Assembly (NCBI RefSeq): GCF_041296385.1
Contig: NC_091023.1
Span: forward strand, 25,483,924-25,547,923
From: Aphelocoma coerulescens
Taxonomy: Eukaryota > Chordata > Aves > Passeriformes > Corvidae
DNA length: 64,000 nucleotides
Reading direction: 5' to 3'
This document shows, one piece after another, positions 48,274-61,147 of this stretch (within the stretch, counting starts at the first letter, position 1; each line of letters begins with the position of its first letter). The notes beneath the pieces are model-generated. The model ran no database searches. It had not been told where the DNA came from and saw nothing but the letters and a program-made list of their open reading frames with translations. The translations under genes were made by a program, and so were the position numbers.

Positions 48274-48922
48274 ATCAACAACTGGGGGAGGAGAACTGAC
48301 AGCAGAAACACAGGGAGCTCCCTTCATGGGAGATCAACAACCAGGGGAGGAGAACCAATGCCAGAAACACGGGGAGCTCCCTTCATGGGAGATCAACAAC
48401 CAGGGGAGGAGAACCAATGCCAGAAACACGGGGAGCTCCCTTCATGGGAGATCAACAACCAGGGGAGGAGAACCAATCCCAGAAACACGGGGAGCTCCCT
48501 TCATGGGAGATCAACAACTGGGGGAGGAGAACCAATGCCAGAAACACAGGGAGCTCCCTTCATGGGAGATCAACAACCAGGGGAGGAGAACCAATGCCAG
48601 AAACACAGGGAGCTCCCTTCATGGGAGATCAGCAACCAGGGGAGGAGAACCAACCCCAGAAACACGGGGAGCTCCCTTCATGGGAGATCAACAACTGGGG
48701 GAGGAGAACCAATGCCAGAAACATGGAGAGTTCCCTTCATGGGAGATCAGCAACCAGGGGAGGAGAACCGACCCCAGAAACACGGGGAGCTCCCTTCATG
48801 GGAGATCAACAACCAGGGGAGGAGAACCAATGCCAGAAACACGGGGAGCTCCCTTCATGGGAGATCAACAACCAGGGGAGGAGAACCGACCCCAGAAACA
48901 TGGAGAGTTCCCTTCACCTGAG
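48274..48922. repeat. Minisatellite, 59-bp unit x 11
   Basis: Eleven near-identical copies start with ATCAACAAC or ATCAGCAAC at 48274, 48333, 48392 and so on every 59 bp to 48864. Each contains GGGGAGGAGAACC and GGGAGCTCCCTTCATGGGAG. The unit has no stop codon in any forward frame, and 59 is not a multiple of three, so all three plus-strand frames stay open and cycle through the same peptides. It lies inside an RSRC1 intron on the opposite strand, so I do not call a gene. Confidence 0.96.
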
Positions 48923-51900
48923 CTGCCAGCAGGGCTGGGCTCAGAACTGGCTTCTCACGGAATTCAGGCCCAACTCCCTGCCTGAGGAATGGGTGATGGA
49001 AGAGAAGCCAACCAGGCCCTGCCAGCTGCAGAAGCACCTCAGTGAACACTTCATGGCAAACTGAAACCAAAACTAGACCTTACTGAGTGTTACCTGAGAG
49101 AGAAATCATGGGTTAATTAAACTGCTGGGAGATAAACCATTTATTTCCCTTGTCAATCTGTGTGAAGACTCTTTCCTAAAATTCAGCCTCAAGTTAAGAT
49201 CATCTGGTAAGAACACATCTGATTTTACATGACATGGATTTCCCTCACATCTTCTTACAGTGTATCCCAAAGCAGGACCTTTCTCCAACCTTGTATTCCT
49301 GTAGCCATGCCATGACAGACCAGAAAAAAACTGGAATCTAACCCTAATAATCTTTAGGGAATAAAACATTAAAGAAACAGAAGTTAATACAGAAATTGGT
49401 ACATTGTCCTGGCTATTAAATAAACAGCCAAAAGTCCCTCCCATTCCTTGTCCCTTCTCATTCAAAGCAGTCTTGGAGCTCAAGGGCATAAACCCCACAT
49501 ACACCTAAAGAGATGTGTGCAGTACCCAGCTGCAGGTACATTAGATAGAAACTTCCATACAAAACCAAAGTTAAGGTTGATAAGGGAAGTAAATATTATT
49601 CCAATAATCCGAAAACAAAACAAAAAAAAGGCACAAATGAGCTGAGAATACACAACTTGGCTTCTGCTCATGCAATAAGTTTAAAACCATGAGGTGAGGC
49701 AAAAGCAAAACAGTTGTTAATTTGCCACACAAAGATCCCAGCAAGAAAATTCCTTCCTCTCCCAACCAAATCCCAGAACTGTCACTGCTTAGGCTGAGGA
49801 AAGAGCAACCAGGAAAAAATGGGCTGAATGGAAGCTTAAAAGGTACAATCCTGGAGGAAAGGTATGTTACATCTTCTCAAAAAAAAAAAAGGGAAAACTG
49901 GAATTCTACAGGAACAAATGAATAACATATTCTATTAGCAAGCAGATCCACCAGACCTTGTAATTAATTCATACAAACATGTGTGCTTATTCCATTCTCC
50001 ATACAGCTGGAATCTATTTGAAAAAAACAAAGGTCCAGCTTTCTTGCAGGACCCTGGATAAACACACCAGGTTATTCCTTTCTGCCTCATGCAGGCATTA
50101 GTGACTCTGCATCTGCCCTGCCAGGAAGACCTGGATGTATCCCAGAGCTGTGGAAAAGGCTCCAACTCATTTTCCAGATGGAATCACGACCCAGGTAATT
50201 ATTTGTTGTAAATTTGACAACACCTCTGATATTATGGTAAAATGTTAAGGGACAGACAGAAGAGATTTTTCAGGTTGAGATTTTCCACTTCCCTTGAACC
50301 TCAGCTCAAATTAATTACAAGTAAACACTGCTCCTCTGTCTGCCTGTGACAAACCCAGGATTTCAGGTTTTGTGATCATAAAACCTCCAAAGCTAAGGCC
50401 GCACTGATGGTCTGAGCTTAAGGACTCTGTAATGTTTGTGTGTCCTTACACCCCCAAACTGAGATTAGACAGCTGAATGGAATTACCCTAAGCAGATGTT
50501 TGAAATCAGCTTACACACCAGGACATTACCTGCTCTCAGAAACTGCAAAAAAAAAAAAAACCAAAAATCACAATTTAGGTCATGCAGCACCATCACTGGC
50601 AACTGAGCTGTCAAAGTGCCACCAGCACAGAGCCAAAACTGAAACAACGGGGGAAAAAAATCTGAATATTCCTCATTCTTCGACACTGCAACACCATTTA
50701 AAAGGGAAAAAAATCCTGCTTAAAGACAGGATTAAGGCATTTCCTAGAAATAAATACCTAATTTGGAAGACTGGGAATATTGAGACCGACTGGATTCATA
50801 ATGACCACAAACAACATGCTGGAAATAACACCTGGCTGAAAAGCTGTGGCTCTACTTTTTCCTGAGTAAAACAAATGAACCCATTCTCTGTAGTCACAAC
50901 TGAAAAAAAAAAAGGAATTATTTTTTTTGTTAGTTCAGTGATAACCAGACAGGTTGAGGTTTAAATGTTGTGAGATGTAAAAATTCAGGTATTCCACTGT
51001 GCTTTTTACCACCATTGGTTTATGATAAATACAGAACGATTTTTAGAATATCACCTTGTTCTCCCAAACTAAAAGCAAAACAAACTTAACATTTTTAATG
51101 AAAATTGCTGTAACCGAACTTCAAAAATTAAGTCATAAAAAGGCTTTAGATACACACAAAAAAAGCAAAAAATGTATCACACCATCCACTCAATCTTGTG
51201 GAGGGACAATACAAAGAGTTTGGATATTTTATGTCTATTTTCCAGTGCACTCTCTATAAACACAGAGATAATTTTCTCATTTCCATGCAAGTTGGATGCG
51301 CCTCCCTTTAATATTTCGCATGTAACAAACACAGAGTGGAGAGAGGAAAGCAGGGTCTGTTTTTAATATTCTCCTGTGTGAAAACTGAACAGCTCCATTC
51401 CTGGAGACCGCTGAGGAGCACGGAGCTGCCACCTTTATCAGCCCCAAAATCTCCTTTACTGGCAGTTATCACCTCTAACCCTGTCCTGTCCCTCCCAAAG
51501 GCCAACTCTTATGGCTAATTAAAAACTCCATGGGAGGACCGGGAAGAAACACTGAAAATTTCATTTACTATTTTAAAAATTAGTGTTTTCATCATGGAAT
51601 GTGCAATAGTTACATAAAATACTGTAAAATAAATCACACCAGAAAGAGAAACAACAAAATCTGGATTGTTAAAAAAAAAAAAATACATAAAGCAACAGAA
51701 GTACTTAATTATTATATTTCAGAATGTGTTCTGACTGTTCTGATCAACTGATGATGCTGAGCACAAACTGGTTGGTGTCAGTGCCAATAAAAATGGGTAA
51801 TAAAGGTGAATTATGATGTGATTTCTACATACCTATGCTTTGTTTAAAAAAGAGTCTCATGGAACTTTCTTCTAAGCTCTGCTTTTTGTTTACAACACGA

Positions 51901-53326
51901 AAGAACCTCACAAAGCCACAGCTAACCCAGGAAACAGCAACAGCCCAGCATCACTCAGGTTCCTGACTCTGCAACAGCAGCTCTTATGTACCACACTCAT
52001 CTCATTTCCAGACCTGAAGGCAAGAATTAAAATGAAAACTGAATTATTCCCATCACTAAGAATACTACCCAAATCAGACAGCTCAGGAATTGCAAAAATA
52101 AACCAGTACCTGCTGCGTCACTCAAAACCTTCCACAATTCTGTCCCCACAACTCTGGGAAGATTCACACCATCATGCTGTTAATTAACACAATTAGTACC
52201 ATCCTGGGGATGTTGGAGGGGAGGGAATAGACTATAATGGGATTTTAGAACTGAAATGTGTAACTTATATTAAGTTAAGCAAGGGAGACTCGCCTGCCAC
52301 CCCTCCAGCACCTTCCAGTGCCCTCCAGGAGTCACTGATGTCCCCAGGTGTTACTGCTGTGTGCATTTTTTTCTTTTTTACTGATGTATTTTTCATGTTT
52401 CTCCAACTTTTCCTCCCTCACACTTACAGGCTCTTGCTGCTGCTCAAGCTCCAGCTCCCTGGGAGTTCTGTTCTGGATACTCCTCGATGCTGCAGAGGAC
52501 AGAGAGCTCCATCCCACCCGGCACTTTCCTGCTCCCCAAAACCCAAGGTCCACTGAGTGACCACAGGCCAGGGGGATGCCACCATTCCCTGGATGGGCTC
52601 AAATCATCCCCAGCAATCCATTCCACTCCCCAGCTGGGACACACCACAAACTCCATGGCTCTGGTGCCCGACCTCCAGCCCCAGCCCCGCGATCGGATCC
52701 TCTCGCTGTGAGCGATGCTCTGAGTAAGGCCAAGACTTCACCAGATTATTCAGAGAATTCCAGCTCTTTGATTTGGCTGAAGCAAGGGAACTTAATTAAC
52801 CCATAATTCAGGTATTTTAGAGTCACCAGAATGCTCCAGAGCTGACTTTATCCTGCTGCCTGATCCATAACAATCACATTTCCAACATTCCTTTCAGCCA
52901 AGGGGTGAGGAACAACTCATCCTCGCCCCCCTCACTGTCACCCTCTGAGGAAGTGGGGACCATTTGCACTGAAAGTCTAATTTACTTTAATTTAACTACC
53001 CAGTTTCCAGATTATATGGATATAATTAAAACTGGTTTCACTCTAAAATGCATTTCCTAGTTCTGATAATCTACAGAGCAATTTCCATCACCACACATTT
53101 CTTGGGACTCCATAAAATAAAATTCATAATGAATAAGAAGGGGTATTTGTATTATACATCATTTTTCTGTATTGAATATTTGCTTACAAAGTGTTCTAAA
53201 AGCTACCTTCAGAGAAGTCTCAAAATTAAACCTGTTTTTAAAAAATTGAAACAATTCTGCAGTTTTCCTTAAGGATTTGTTTCTGCTTTAGTTCAAGTAG
53301 CCACAATTAATTTGCTTTAATCCTTT

Positions 53327-53395
53327 ATCTGTTATTTAAAGTAATAGCTGTTATTTGAATCAATATCTGTTACTTGAACTAATATCTCCTGAAAT
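53327..53395. repeat. Tandem repeat, 19 bp x about 3.5
   Basis: The units ATCTGTTATTTAAAGTAAT, AGCTGTTATTTGAATCAAT and ATCTGTTACTTGAACTAAT start at 53327, 53346 and 53365, followed by a partial unit. Confidence 0.85.
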
Positions 53396-54149
53396 AAATG
53401 ACATTTTGGTTGGTTTTTTAATGAATAACTCTTTTCAATCAACCTTACACTTCAACCATAATAATTGTTTGGGTGATGCATTAATATGAAATTACTCAAC
53501 CCCCATTTTTTGTGGCCACAATGGCAATGCTGACCTTTCTTTTATCAGGCTGCAATTTGCTCACAGTGTTTCCCTAAGCTGCACCAGTGGCTCCTGTAGG
53601 CTCACAGCACCCTGCAGATGGTTGTGATTACATCCAGCAGGACCACGCGCTCCCGGAGAACTTTCCCAGGCGCTTCCTAATGGGATGTCACGTTAAATCC
53701 TACATGGGGAGATAAAATCACTCCAGCCTGACTCCACCATCTCCAAGCAGGGCATTCGGAGAGGGGAGCCACAACATCTCCAGTGGAATTATTGGTGGCA
53801 GCACTGCACTAACCCAGCACAGGGACTGGGGGTTATGTCTGGGTGATGTCCTTGGATGTCAGAGCAGTCAACATCCTGGGAATGGATGCCCCAAACTGCC
53901 AAACACTGGGAAGCATCAGGATTTGCCTGCTCCTGGATTCCTCTCTCACTGCTCAGTGCCTAAATTCCTCGGAGATGCCCTGAAAAGCCCTGCAGTGCTG
54001 TCCCAGGGTAGAAACTTCCACTCGGGAATCAACCGGGAGCAAAGGAGCTGCTGGTGGTGAAATGCTGGGAGCTGGTTAAGGGAACAAATGACTGAAGAAA
54101 GGTGCTGCAGCTGAACACGAGGCACTGCAGTGAAGTTGCTAAAAGGGGC

Positions 54150-54950
54150 TCTGGGAAGAAGGTTTGGACTCCCGGGAAGCTGACGTGCCGTAAGAAGGGC
54201 CGGCGATGAAAGCGCGCCCGGCCCGACGGAAATCCAAACACAGCGACAGACACAATTATTTTACTAATTGCTAATGAATACAGTCAAGTGGCTTCAAAAA
54301 GCCAAACTTTGCTTGGACTACTTCAGGTTTTGACCTCTGCAGGAGCAAATGCATTTCAAACTGGAGCCCACCAAAACTGATTAATGGCGCCAGCCAAGGC
54401 CAGCGTGGAGCGGGAGCTTTTTTCCATCTATCACATGGCCCCAAGGATAGTTAAATGAACCTTAAAATGGCTACAAACAGCTCAATGACTACACAGAGTC
54501 CTGCCAATTAGAAATAATTAGGCAGTCATTTTGGTGGTAAGTCTTTTTAAGTGCATACATAATGATGCAATGATGCTTATTAGCAAGCTCATACGAGCTC
54601 TGCTCAAACAGCCTGGAATAATTATGCAACTATCACAAAGCCTTGCACATCTCTGTACTTCACCTTAATGCATTTAAAAATCCACTTCATTACCTCCAGT
54701 AATTAATCCTCCATTAATTGCAGGAAAAGCCCAGTTTACCGTGCTTCGTTTCTAATTATCTTATAAATAGTTATGGTTCTAATTAATGTGTTCATTAAGC
54801 TGAATATCTTTCTCAAAGCCATGCTCAGAGCAAAGGTTCTGCTTTTGAGAGAAAAAGCCTAACTAGCCATAAGGTGAGGCCATTTTGGTTGTATTTGCTT
54901 TTATTTTAGTATATTCAACCTCCTAATTGGCATTTAAAATCTAATTTGGA
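54150..54950. promoter_or_regulatory. Strong candidate enhancer
   Basis: A CpG-dense start (CTGACGTGCCG and AAGCGCGCCCGGCCCGACGG at 54179-54230) leads into about 700 bp of repeat-free, motif-dense sequence: ACTAATTGCTAATGAATAC, CCAATTAGAAATAATTAGG, AATAATTATGCAACTATC, GTAATTAATCCTCC and CTAATTAATGTG. There is no coding potential. The many paired homeodomain-type sites make this one of the two best enhancer candidates in the window. Confidence 0.5.
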
Positions 54951-56350
54951 AGAACTTCAAGAAGACTATATAGGAGAAAGATAGGAAAAGGCTTTGCTTT
55001 TTTTTTTTTAACCCATTCTCCAATCAAGAAGCTCAGAGCTTTAACAGGAAAACTTTTATCATCTCTTTTTGATATGGACTGGGAACAGATTTTCAGTGCT
55101 GTGCCACAGATTAATTTAAATTCTATCACAATTCAGTTTATCCCTGCCTGTTTCCATAGAGGAGAACCAAAAACTATGGAAGAAAAACAGATACCTAAGA
55201 GTTTATAAGAAATTAAAAATAACAAACTCATACTGCTGGCCTTGCCTTCATTTCTAGGCTATAAATCCGTGGCACAGAATTACAGCAAGAACTTACATCA
55301 GTTATTGGAGCTGAGCACAATCTGAGCCTCTAAATTCATTGAGAGGTTGCCTTAACTAAGAGATATGGATATGATCCAATAAAAAACACAACTGGAGAGT
55401 ATCTTACTATAATGTCTGTGGGTAAGGAAACTCCCTACTGAAACACATTTCCCAGGATTTTGGGGCTTTGCATGTAAGAATTTTGCAGAAAACTTAGATT
55501 CAAAATAAAATTCTACAAGAGTACAATCAAAATATCTGAGTTATAGTTAAAATTATGATATAGATAACAAATTTCTGTCTCTTCCTAGGTTTTAGGGTTT
55601 TTTAGATACACATATATTTAAATACACCTGTCTTCAGTTACACTACACAAAAACAAATCCAAGTTTTCCCATATTTTTATTAGCATGACCACATATTTAA
55701 CATTAAATATTTTGTTCAGACAGTTACTCACACTCTACTTCAACAGCAGAAGCACAAAAACTCTGTGCATGCCTGCAATTATCAAAGTTCTTTTGGGAAC
55801 CTTTCCCTCCTAGAACATCCCAGCTTGGGAAGATCTGGAATCACTGAAATCCAGCGCAGCTTTGCCATGGCTCCGACAGGGCCACAGTCTGATGCCAATT
55901 AAGCTGCATCAGGAGCAGATGAGGAGTTATCAGCTCTACATCTTGCTCTGGCACTCCTGGGAGCCTCAGTGCTTTGTCCTGGAAACTGGGAAAACCCCAG
56001 AAACTTCGGAGTTGAGATGTGAGAGGAGAAGCAGCAGCAGCACAAAGGATGAAGGGACAGCCAGGGAGTGTCAGGGCACCTCGATTTTAATCAGCTTAAT
56101 CCAGCACGACCTCACTGCCAAAGCACACGTTGGGAATGGTACCAACACTGACTGGGAGCTGCCTGACTGGATCTCAAAGGAAAATTGATTTTCGTGGGAT
56201 AACATTTGTCACAAAGGCACCCAAACCCTGCCTGCAGCAGGGACTGCCCTGCTCTCTCTCACACAGCAACCTCCTGCTAAGGAGCAATGCCTGGAATCCT
56301 GCAAAAAGCTGAGAGCAAAGAATTCCAGGGCATGGATGCTGGTTTATAGG

Positions 56351-56590
56351 GAATCACAGAATGGTCTGGGTTGGGAGGGACCTTAAAGCCCACCCCTGCC
56401 ATGGGCAGGAACACCTCCCACTGTCCCAGGCTGCTCCAAGCCCCAATGTCCAGCCTGGCCTTGGGCACTGCCAGGGATCCAGGGGCCTCCCCACCCTCCC
56501 AGCCAGGAATTCCTTCCCAATATCCCATCTAACCCTGCCCTCTGGCAGTGGGAAGCCATTCCCCCTTGCTCTATCACTCCATGCCCAACA
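56351..56590 (-). mobile_element. CR1 LINE fragment, minus orientation
   Basis: It runs from GAATCACAGAATGGTCTGGG, through CCACTGTCCCAGGCTGCTCC, to AGCCATTCCCCCTTGCTCTA. It has an internal deletion after GGGATCCAGGGG relative to the copy at 35722: the block around CAGCTGCTCTGGGCACC is missing. Confidence 0.9.
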
Positions 56591-57189
56591 CACTCTTTCC
56601 ATATCACTTTTTTGACAGAAATCCACATTTTTTGCCTGCACCATTTTAAGCAGATTCTGTTCCTGCCATACATTATTAGAATTAGACAGAGTGAAAGATG
56701 GGAATAAAGAGTAAATTTTCACTACTAAATTCCACTATTTTGTGTTTCATAGTGGGAAAATCACTCCTAGAAATGAACCCTGGAAAGAGCAACAATTTAC
56801 AGAGCAAAGAGGGTCTTGGATTACCAGGGCATCCTTAAGACATCTGCTTGTGCAGGGCTGCCTCGAGAAACCTGAGCTCTGCAGTGAAGAAATAACAGAT
56901 TCTATTTCATGGCCAGAGCTTTGGTAGCAGAGGAAAAAAAGAGGATTAAAAAAAAAAAAACAAAACACAAACTTAAAATACATGGTGGTTTAGAATGCAG
57001 ACACACAGAAATCAAAAAGGCAATTCCCCACTAAGGGGAGGCGTATTTTTTTTGTCTTCTTGAGTACCTTTTCCAAACAGAAAACTGAAGCATTAAAAAA
57101 AACCCAACAACCTGCAACTGCACCTTCTTCCAAAGGGAGGAATAAAAGGTTCTAGAGAAATAAGCAGCTCTACTTTAAACACACTGTGT

Positions 57190-57420
57190 GTACATAACAC
57201 CTGGGCTGCACAGAAAATCAACTTTACGTGTAATTAGACTCGAGCCTGAGCTCTAAATGAACAGCACTTATGCATTCAGAGCTTTTTTTTTTAAGGCTTT
57301 TTTTTGGTTTTATACCAATGAAAGGCATCAAAGCAACTGTCACTCGCAGCTCTGTGGCCTTATTGATAACTGGAGGGCCCTTGGCATTGCCTTGTGAAGT
57401 TTAATTTCCCAAAGTGGTCA
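57190..57420. promoter_or_regulatory. Possible conserved element
   Basis: TTACGTGTAATTAGACTCGA, GCACTTATGCATTCAGAG and GTGGCCTTATTGATAACTGG lie in unique sequence, interrupted by two poly-T runs. Support is weak. Confidence 0.25.
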
Positions 57421-58026
57421 ATTAGGGCTGGGCAATGAGCTCGGCAATGGTTGGTGCTCCAGGATATCTCCACTGCTCCTTCTCCACCTCTGTGCCTTTC
57501 CTGTGCAGCCATGTACACAAACTGTTCATTTCTCTTGAAAAAAAATCAGTTATTACCACAAAATAAAGAGATACTTTTAGAGGCTGTTGCTGATACAACC
57601 TGGAATGCAACAAGATCCTAAATAAAAACTGCAGGGTTGGATTTCTTGTGGGAAAAGCAAACATGAGCTGACATTACCACCAGTAGGAAAACTACAGATC
57701 ACACTCAGTAATGTGAATTCCACCTTCCTGCCCCAAGCTTTCATTTGAAGCTCCATGAAAGAAATGCTGCAATATCTTAATTAAATCTATTTGCTAATGG
57801 ACCAAAGGCTTCAAACTTCCCCAGCAGTAAAAAAAAAGAGGAGCCTGTAATATTTACACTGATTCCTTACATAATTGCACCTGAGTGGGTTAACTTGGGG
57901 AGCAAGGACAGGGGAAAAAATATCCTAAGCAGCAGATCAATGCTTGAAAGGAATAGGAACTCCAGTGGCTACAACCAGGCAAAAAATTAAGCAATCGTAC
58001 AAATTAATTACAAGGATAAAATTATA

Positions 58027-58052
58027 GAGGCATGGAATGGCTTGGGTTGGAA
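58027..58052 (-). mobile_element. CR1 3'-end scrap
   Basis: AGGCATGGAATGGCTTGGGT followed by TGGAA is the last roughly 25 bp of a reversed CR1. Confidence 0.6.
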
Positions 58053-59989
58053 TTTCAAAAGCAATGCTCTAATTAAACAGCACTGCTTGGCTTCGGATAG
58101 GACTCCTGGCTGCTTCTCTTTGGAAAATTCTTCCAAGGGAGGTACTTCCAAAGGATTTTCCTAGCTGAAGAGCTGCTCAGCACTGGCCCTGCGTGCCCAA
58201 CCCTGTTGTGGGCGGTTCAGGTCATTCCTGGTGTCCTGCAGCAGCAAAAGGGCCCTGGGTGGCCCTGGCCTGTCCCAGTCCCATTGCTCTGAGTCAGTCC
58301 TGCTGCTCCTACCCAAACTCCACTTCCAGCTCCTCCCAGCAGACAAAGCTGGTGGATGGTCACTCCAGAAACCTTCCCTTTGTCCCTGAGCTGTTCCTTT
58401 TCCCTGGAACAGCCAACATCACCTGTGCCAACGCTCAGTCCTGCAGCCAGACCTCTGTCCTCACCTGGAACAGCACCAGCTTTAATCCACACAGCTGCAT
58501 CACCCTGAAATTCACACCTCAACACCCTTAAAAATCACTCTTCAACTCCACACAACTACAAGGGATCTTTGCCCACTACTGGAGACATTCCATTCTTTTT
58601 TTTTTTAATCACTCCCTACTCTACACCCTCCTGTTCCTCCATAAACTCTCCAGCAAATTTGCCAGGCCCATCACAATTTTACTCTCTGTTTGTCTGCTGT
58701 CCACTCAAAACATCCATACCTTTTATTTTCCTCTCTCCTAAAAAGCTTTCTTTTCCTTTTAGGCCAATGCTGTTTGAAGAGGTTTCTCCTGAAGTTGTTC
58801 ACAATTAAGCCCCTGCTCTGTAACCCATGGAAAGCTCTCCACCAGCGTGTGCCAAGCAGGACAGACAGACACAGCTGTAAATAAAAGGCTGTTCTGAACA
58901 AAATTACTACAGATTGTGTCTTGATCCAACAGTTCTTATCAGCTGTGAGGTCTGATAGGCCACGTTTTAATGTGGAAAGGCTCCAGCACATTAATCCCAC
59001 ACTAAAATAATACATTGTATGGAAAAAAGGAGATTAACTGAAGACAGGTCCAAGTAACACAAATACAAAAGCATTCAGTGATAATATCTTTTAAAAGTCC
59101 TACAAACTGTGCAGCACCAACCCTTCTCTAAAATATACCAAAGCAGTGGTTTGGGTTTTTTAAAGCAGACACTAAAAAAAGGAAATTCTCAAAGATAAAA
59201 AAAAAAAATCAGTGGGGTTTTACTTCCAGCTATTGAATGCTCCTTTTCACACTGCACTTGAGGACCCTCTTTCTAAATATTACAAAATTAACTGCTAAAC
59301 ACAAAGAATTCTGCCAGGCTGGGAGGGTTGAACCCAGGTTAATTCCAGTGCACACTGCTGGGATAATGGCAGCTGCTTTTGCATCCCCAAACCTGAGCCT
59401 ATTCCAAAGCCAGCCCCGAGCAGCAGCTCCCCTGCCCTGGACTGCAATAAACTGCAGACATTTCAGTATTAAATTAATTAGACTGGAGGAATGGTAAAGA
59501 AATAAGATGTAAAACCTGATCAAACACCTCCTTCAGCCACACTCCCAAGGATCAGGTCTCCAGGCAGGATTACTTTCCATATAATCTCTTTTCTTCTTCA
59601 GTATGTATGGATGTACTTGCTGGTTTTGTGTCAATTCTGAAGTGCATTAAAGATATTTTAAGGCAGCAGTTTGCAGTTTAACATAACAGAAGAAGCCAAA
59701 GACACTTGGCAGACAACAAAGCAAACTTGCATATTCAAAGGCAATTCCAGTGGAATACTCTCTAATCACAGGATTGGGTGAAATCAGGCAATAAAGGTCA
59801 ACATTTTTTGGTTAATTCTATTTAAAGCTCCATGAATTAGATGATTTGTGCTGCAAGTTCTGCTGCAAAGTATTTTATATATGATTAACTTGCAGGACAA
59901 TCACAGTGGAAACTCTCCAAATATTCCCAGACTCCATCCACCCCGGAATTCTGCGGGAGCCGAGCTCCTGCACGGCACAGCAGCAGAAT

Positions 59990-60280
59990 ATTCTAATAAG
60001 AACCCTCCTAATCTTCACCCAGCAATAATTTCAAGATGATATTATTATTCTCATTTCCTTGAATAATATCCATACTCCAGGGCCATTTTCCTTCTCATAT
60101 TCAATATCGGGCATGCTCCTATCAAGATTCCTTTCTTCATATCCTGTCACGGTATCAATCACTGCCTCCTGTCCACTCAATCCACTTTTGATTTATCAGC
60201 CGCCGTCTTTCTGGACTCCATAACTCGACCCAAACCATTTTAGCAAGACAGTGACAAATAACACCCAGGATCACATCAAC
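59990..60280. promoter_or_regulatory. Candidate conserved element
   Basis: Unique sequence contains TCAATATCGGGCATGC, CTGTCACGGTATCAATCACT, TTTATCAGCCGCCGTC and CATAACTCGACCC. CpGs are retained in an AT-rich setting. Confidence 0.33.
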
Positions 60281-60339
60281 CTGTTCCACTTAGTAAACTA
60301 AGGAACAGGAACTGTGACATCCCTCCATAAGTATTCCCT

Positions 60340-60740
60340 GCTATTCCCCAGCCTGATGTATATTAATGAGGAGCTGCTATTTGAAATGCTCCTTCCACAT
60401 CAGCATCTAATATGATCAAATTAGGAAATGGGATGATTTATTAAATTCTGTGGAGCTGAAATATTCCTTTCCAGCTCTGGATGTGTGGTTGCAGAGCTGG
60501 GAGCTGTTGCTTCCAATTTTTCCACAGGAGGATGTGCCTGCGCTTCACAGACGAATTATTGGCTTTAAAAAGATTGCAAGGAGGCGAAATGTTATTAAGC
60601 AAATGCTCAGTAAAACAAACTAAATCGGTTTTAAAATTCCTAATTTAATGTAAATCTTGGTTGTTTCTGCTGAAATTCAGTTTGTGATCTTATTAAGTCG
60701 TATTTGCATTGTACTCCCTCGCTGTAGGACAGCTTGGAAT
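60340..60740. promoter_or_regulatory. Candidate conserved element
   Basis: TATATTAATGAGGAGCTGC, CATCTAATATGATCAAATTA, GACGAATTATTGGC, AAAACAAACTAAATCGG and TTATTAAGTCGTATTTGC lie in unique sequence. The four-copy 100-bp repeat begins right after it. Confidence 0.36.
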
Positions 60741-60750
60741 TTATAGCATT

Positions 60751-61147
60751 ACTGGGAAGCTCCACTTTTTTGACTTTAAAAATTCATCTAAAACAGAATA
60801 GTTATAACATGCACAAGTTTCCTTATCCTCTCAAATAAAACACAACCATTTCTGGGAAGCTCCACTTTTTTAACTCCAGAAATGCATCTAAAACAGAATA
60901 GTGATAATAATGCACGAGTTTCTTTATCCTCTCCAATAAAGTACAGGCAATACTGGGGAGCCCCACCTTTTTCACCCTAAAACTGCATCTAAAATAAGAT
61001 AGTCAACATATGCACAAGTTCCTTTAGCTTCTCAAATGAAACACAACCATCACTGGGAAGCTGCACTTTTTTCACTCTAAAAATGCATCTAAAATAAAAT
61101 AATCATAATATGCACAAGTTTCCCTATCTGCTCAAATAAAGCACAAA
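60751..61147. repeat. Tandem repeat, about 100 bp x 4
   Basis: Units start at 60751, 60851, 60952 and 61052, each with a variant of CTGGGAAGCTCCACTTTTTT, then GCATCTAAAA, TGCACAAGTTTCC and CTCAAATAAA. Divergence between units is clear, so the array is not very recent. It directly abuts the candidate conserved block at 60340-60740. Confidence 0.93.

Noticed and set aside
48274..48922. CRISPR-like regular repeat
   Set aside because: The units are contiguous with no unique spacers, and the genome is avian. It is a minisatellite.
48149..48985. A 278-residue open frame as a possible repeat protein
   Set aside because: It is the product of a stop-free 59-bp tandem repeat, is open in all three frames, lies antisense within an RSRC1 intron and has no recognisable domain.
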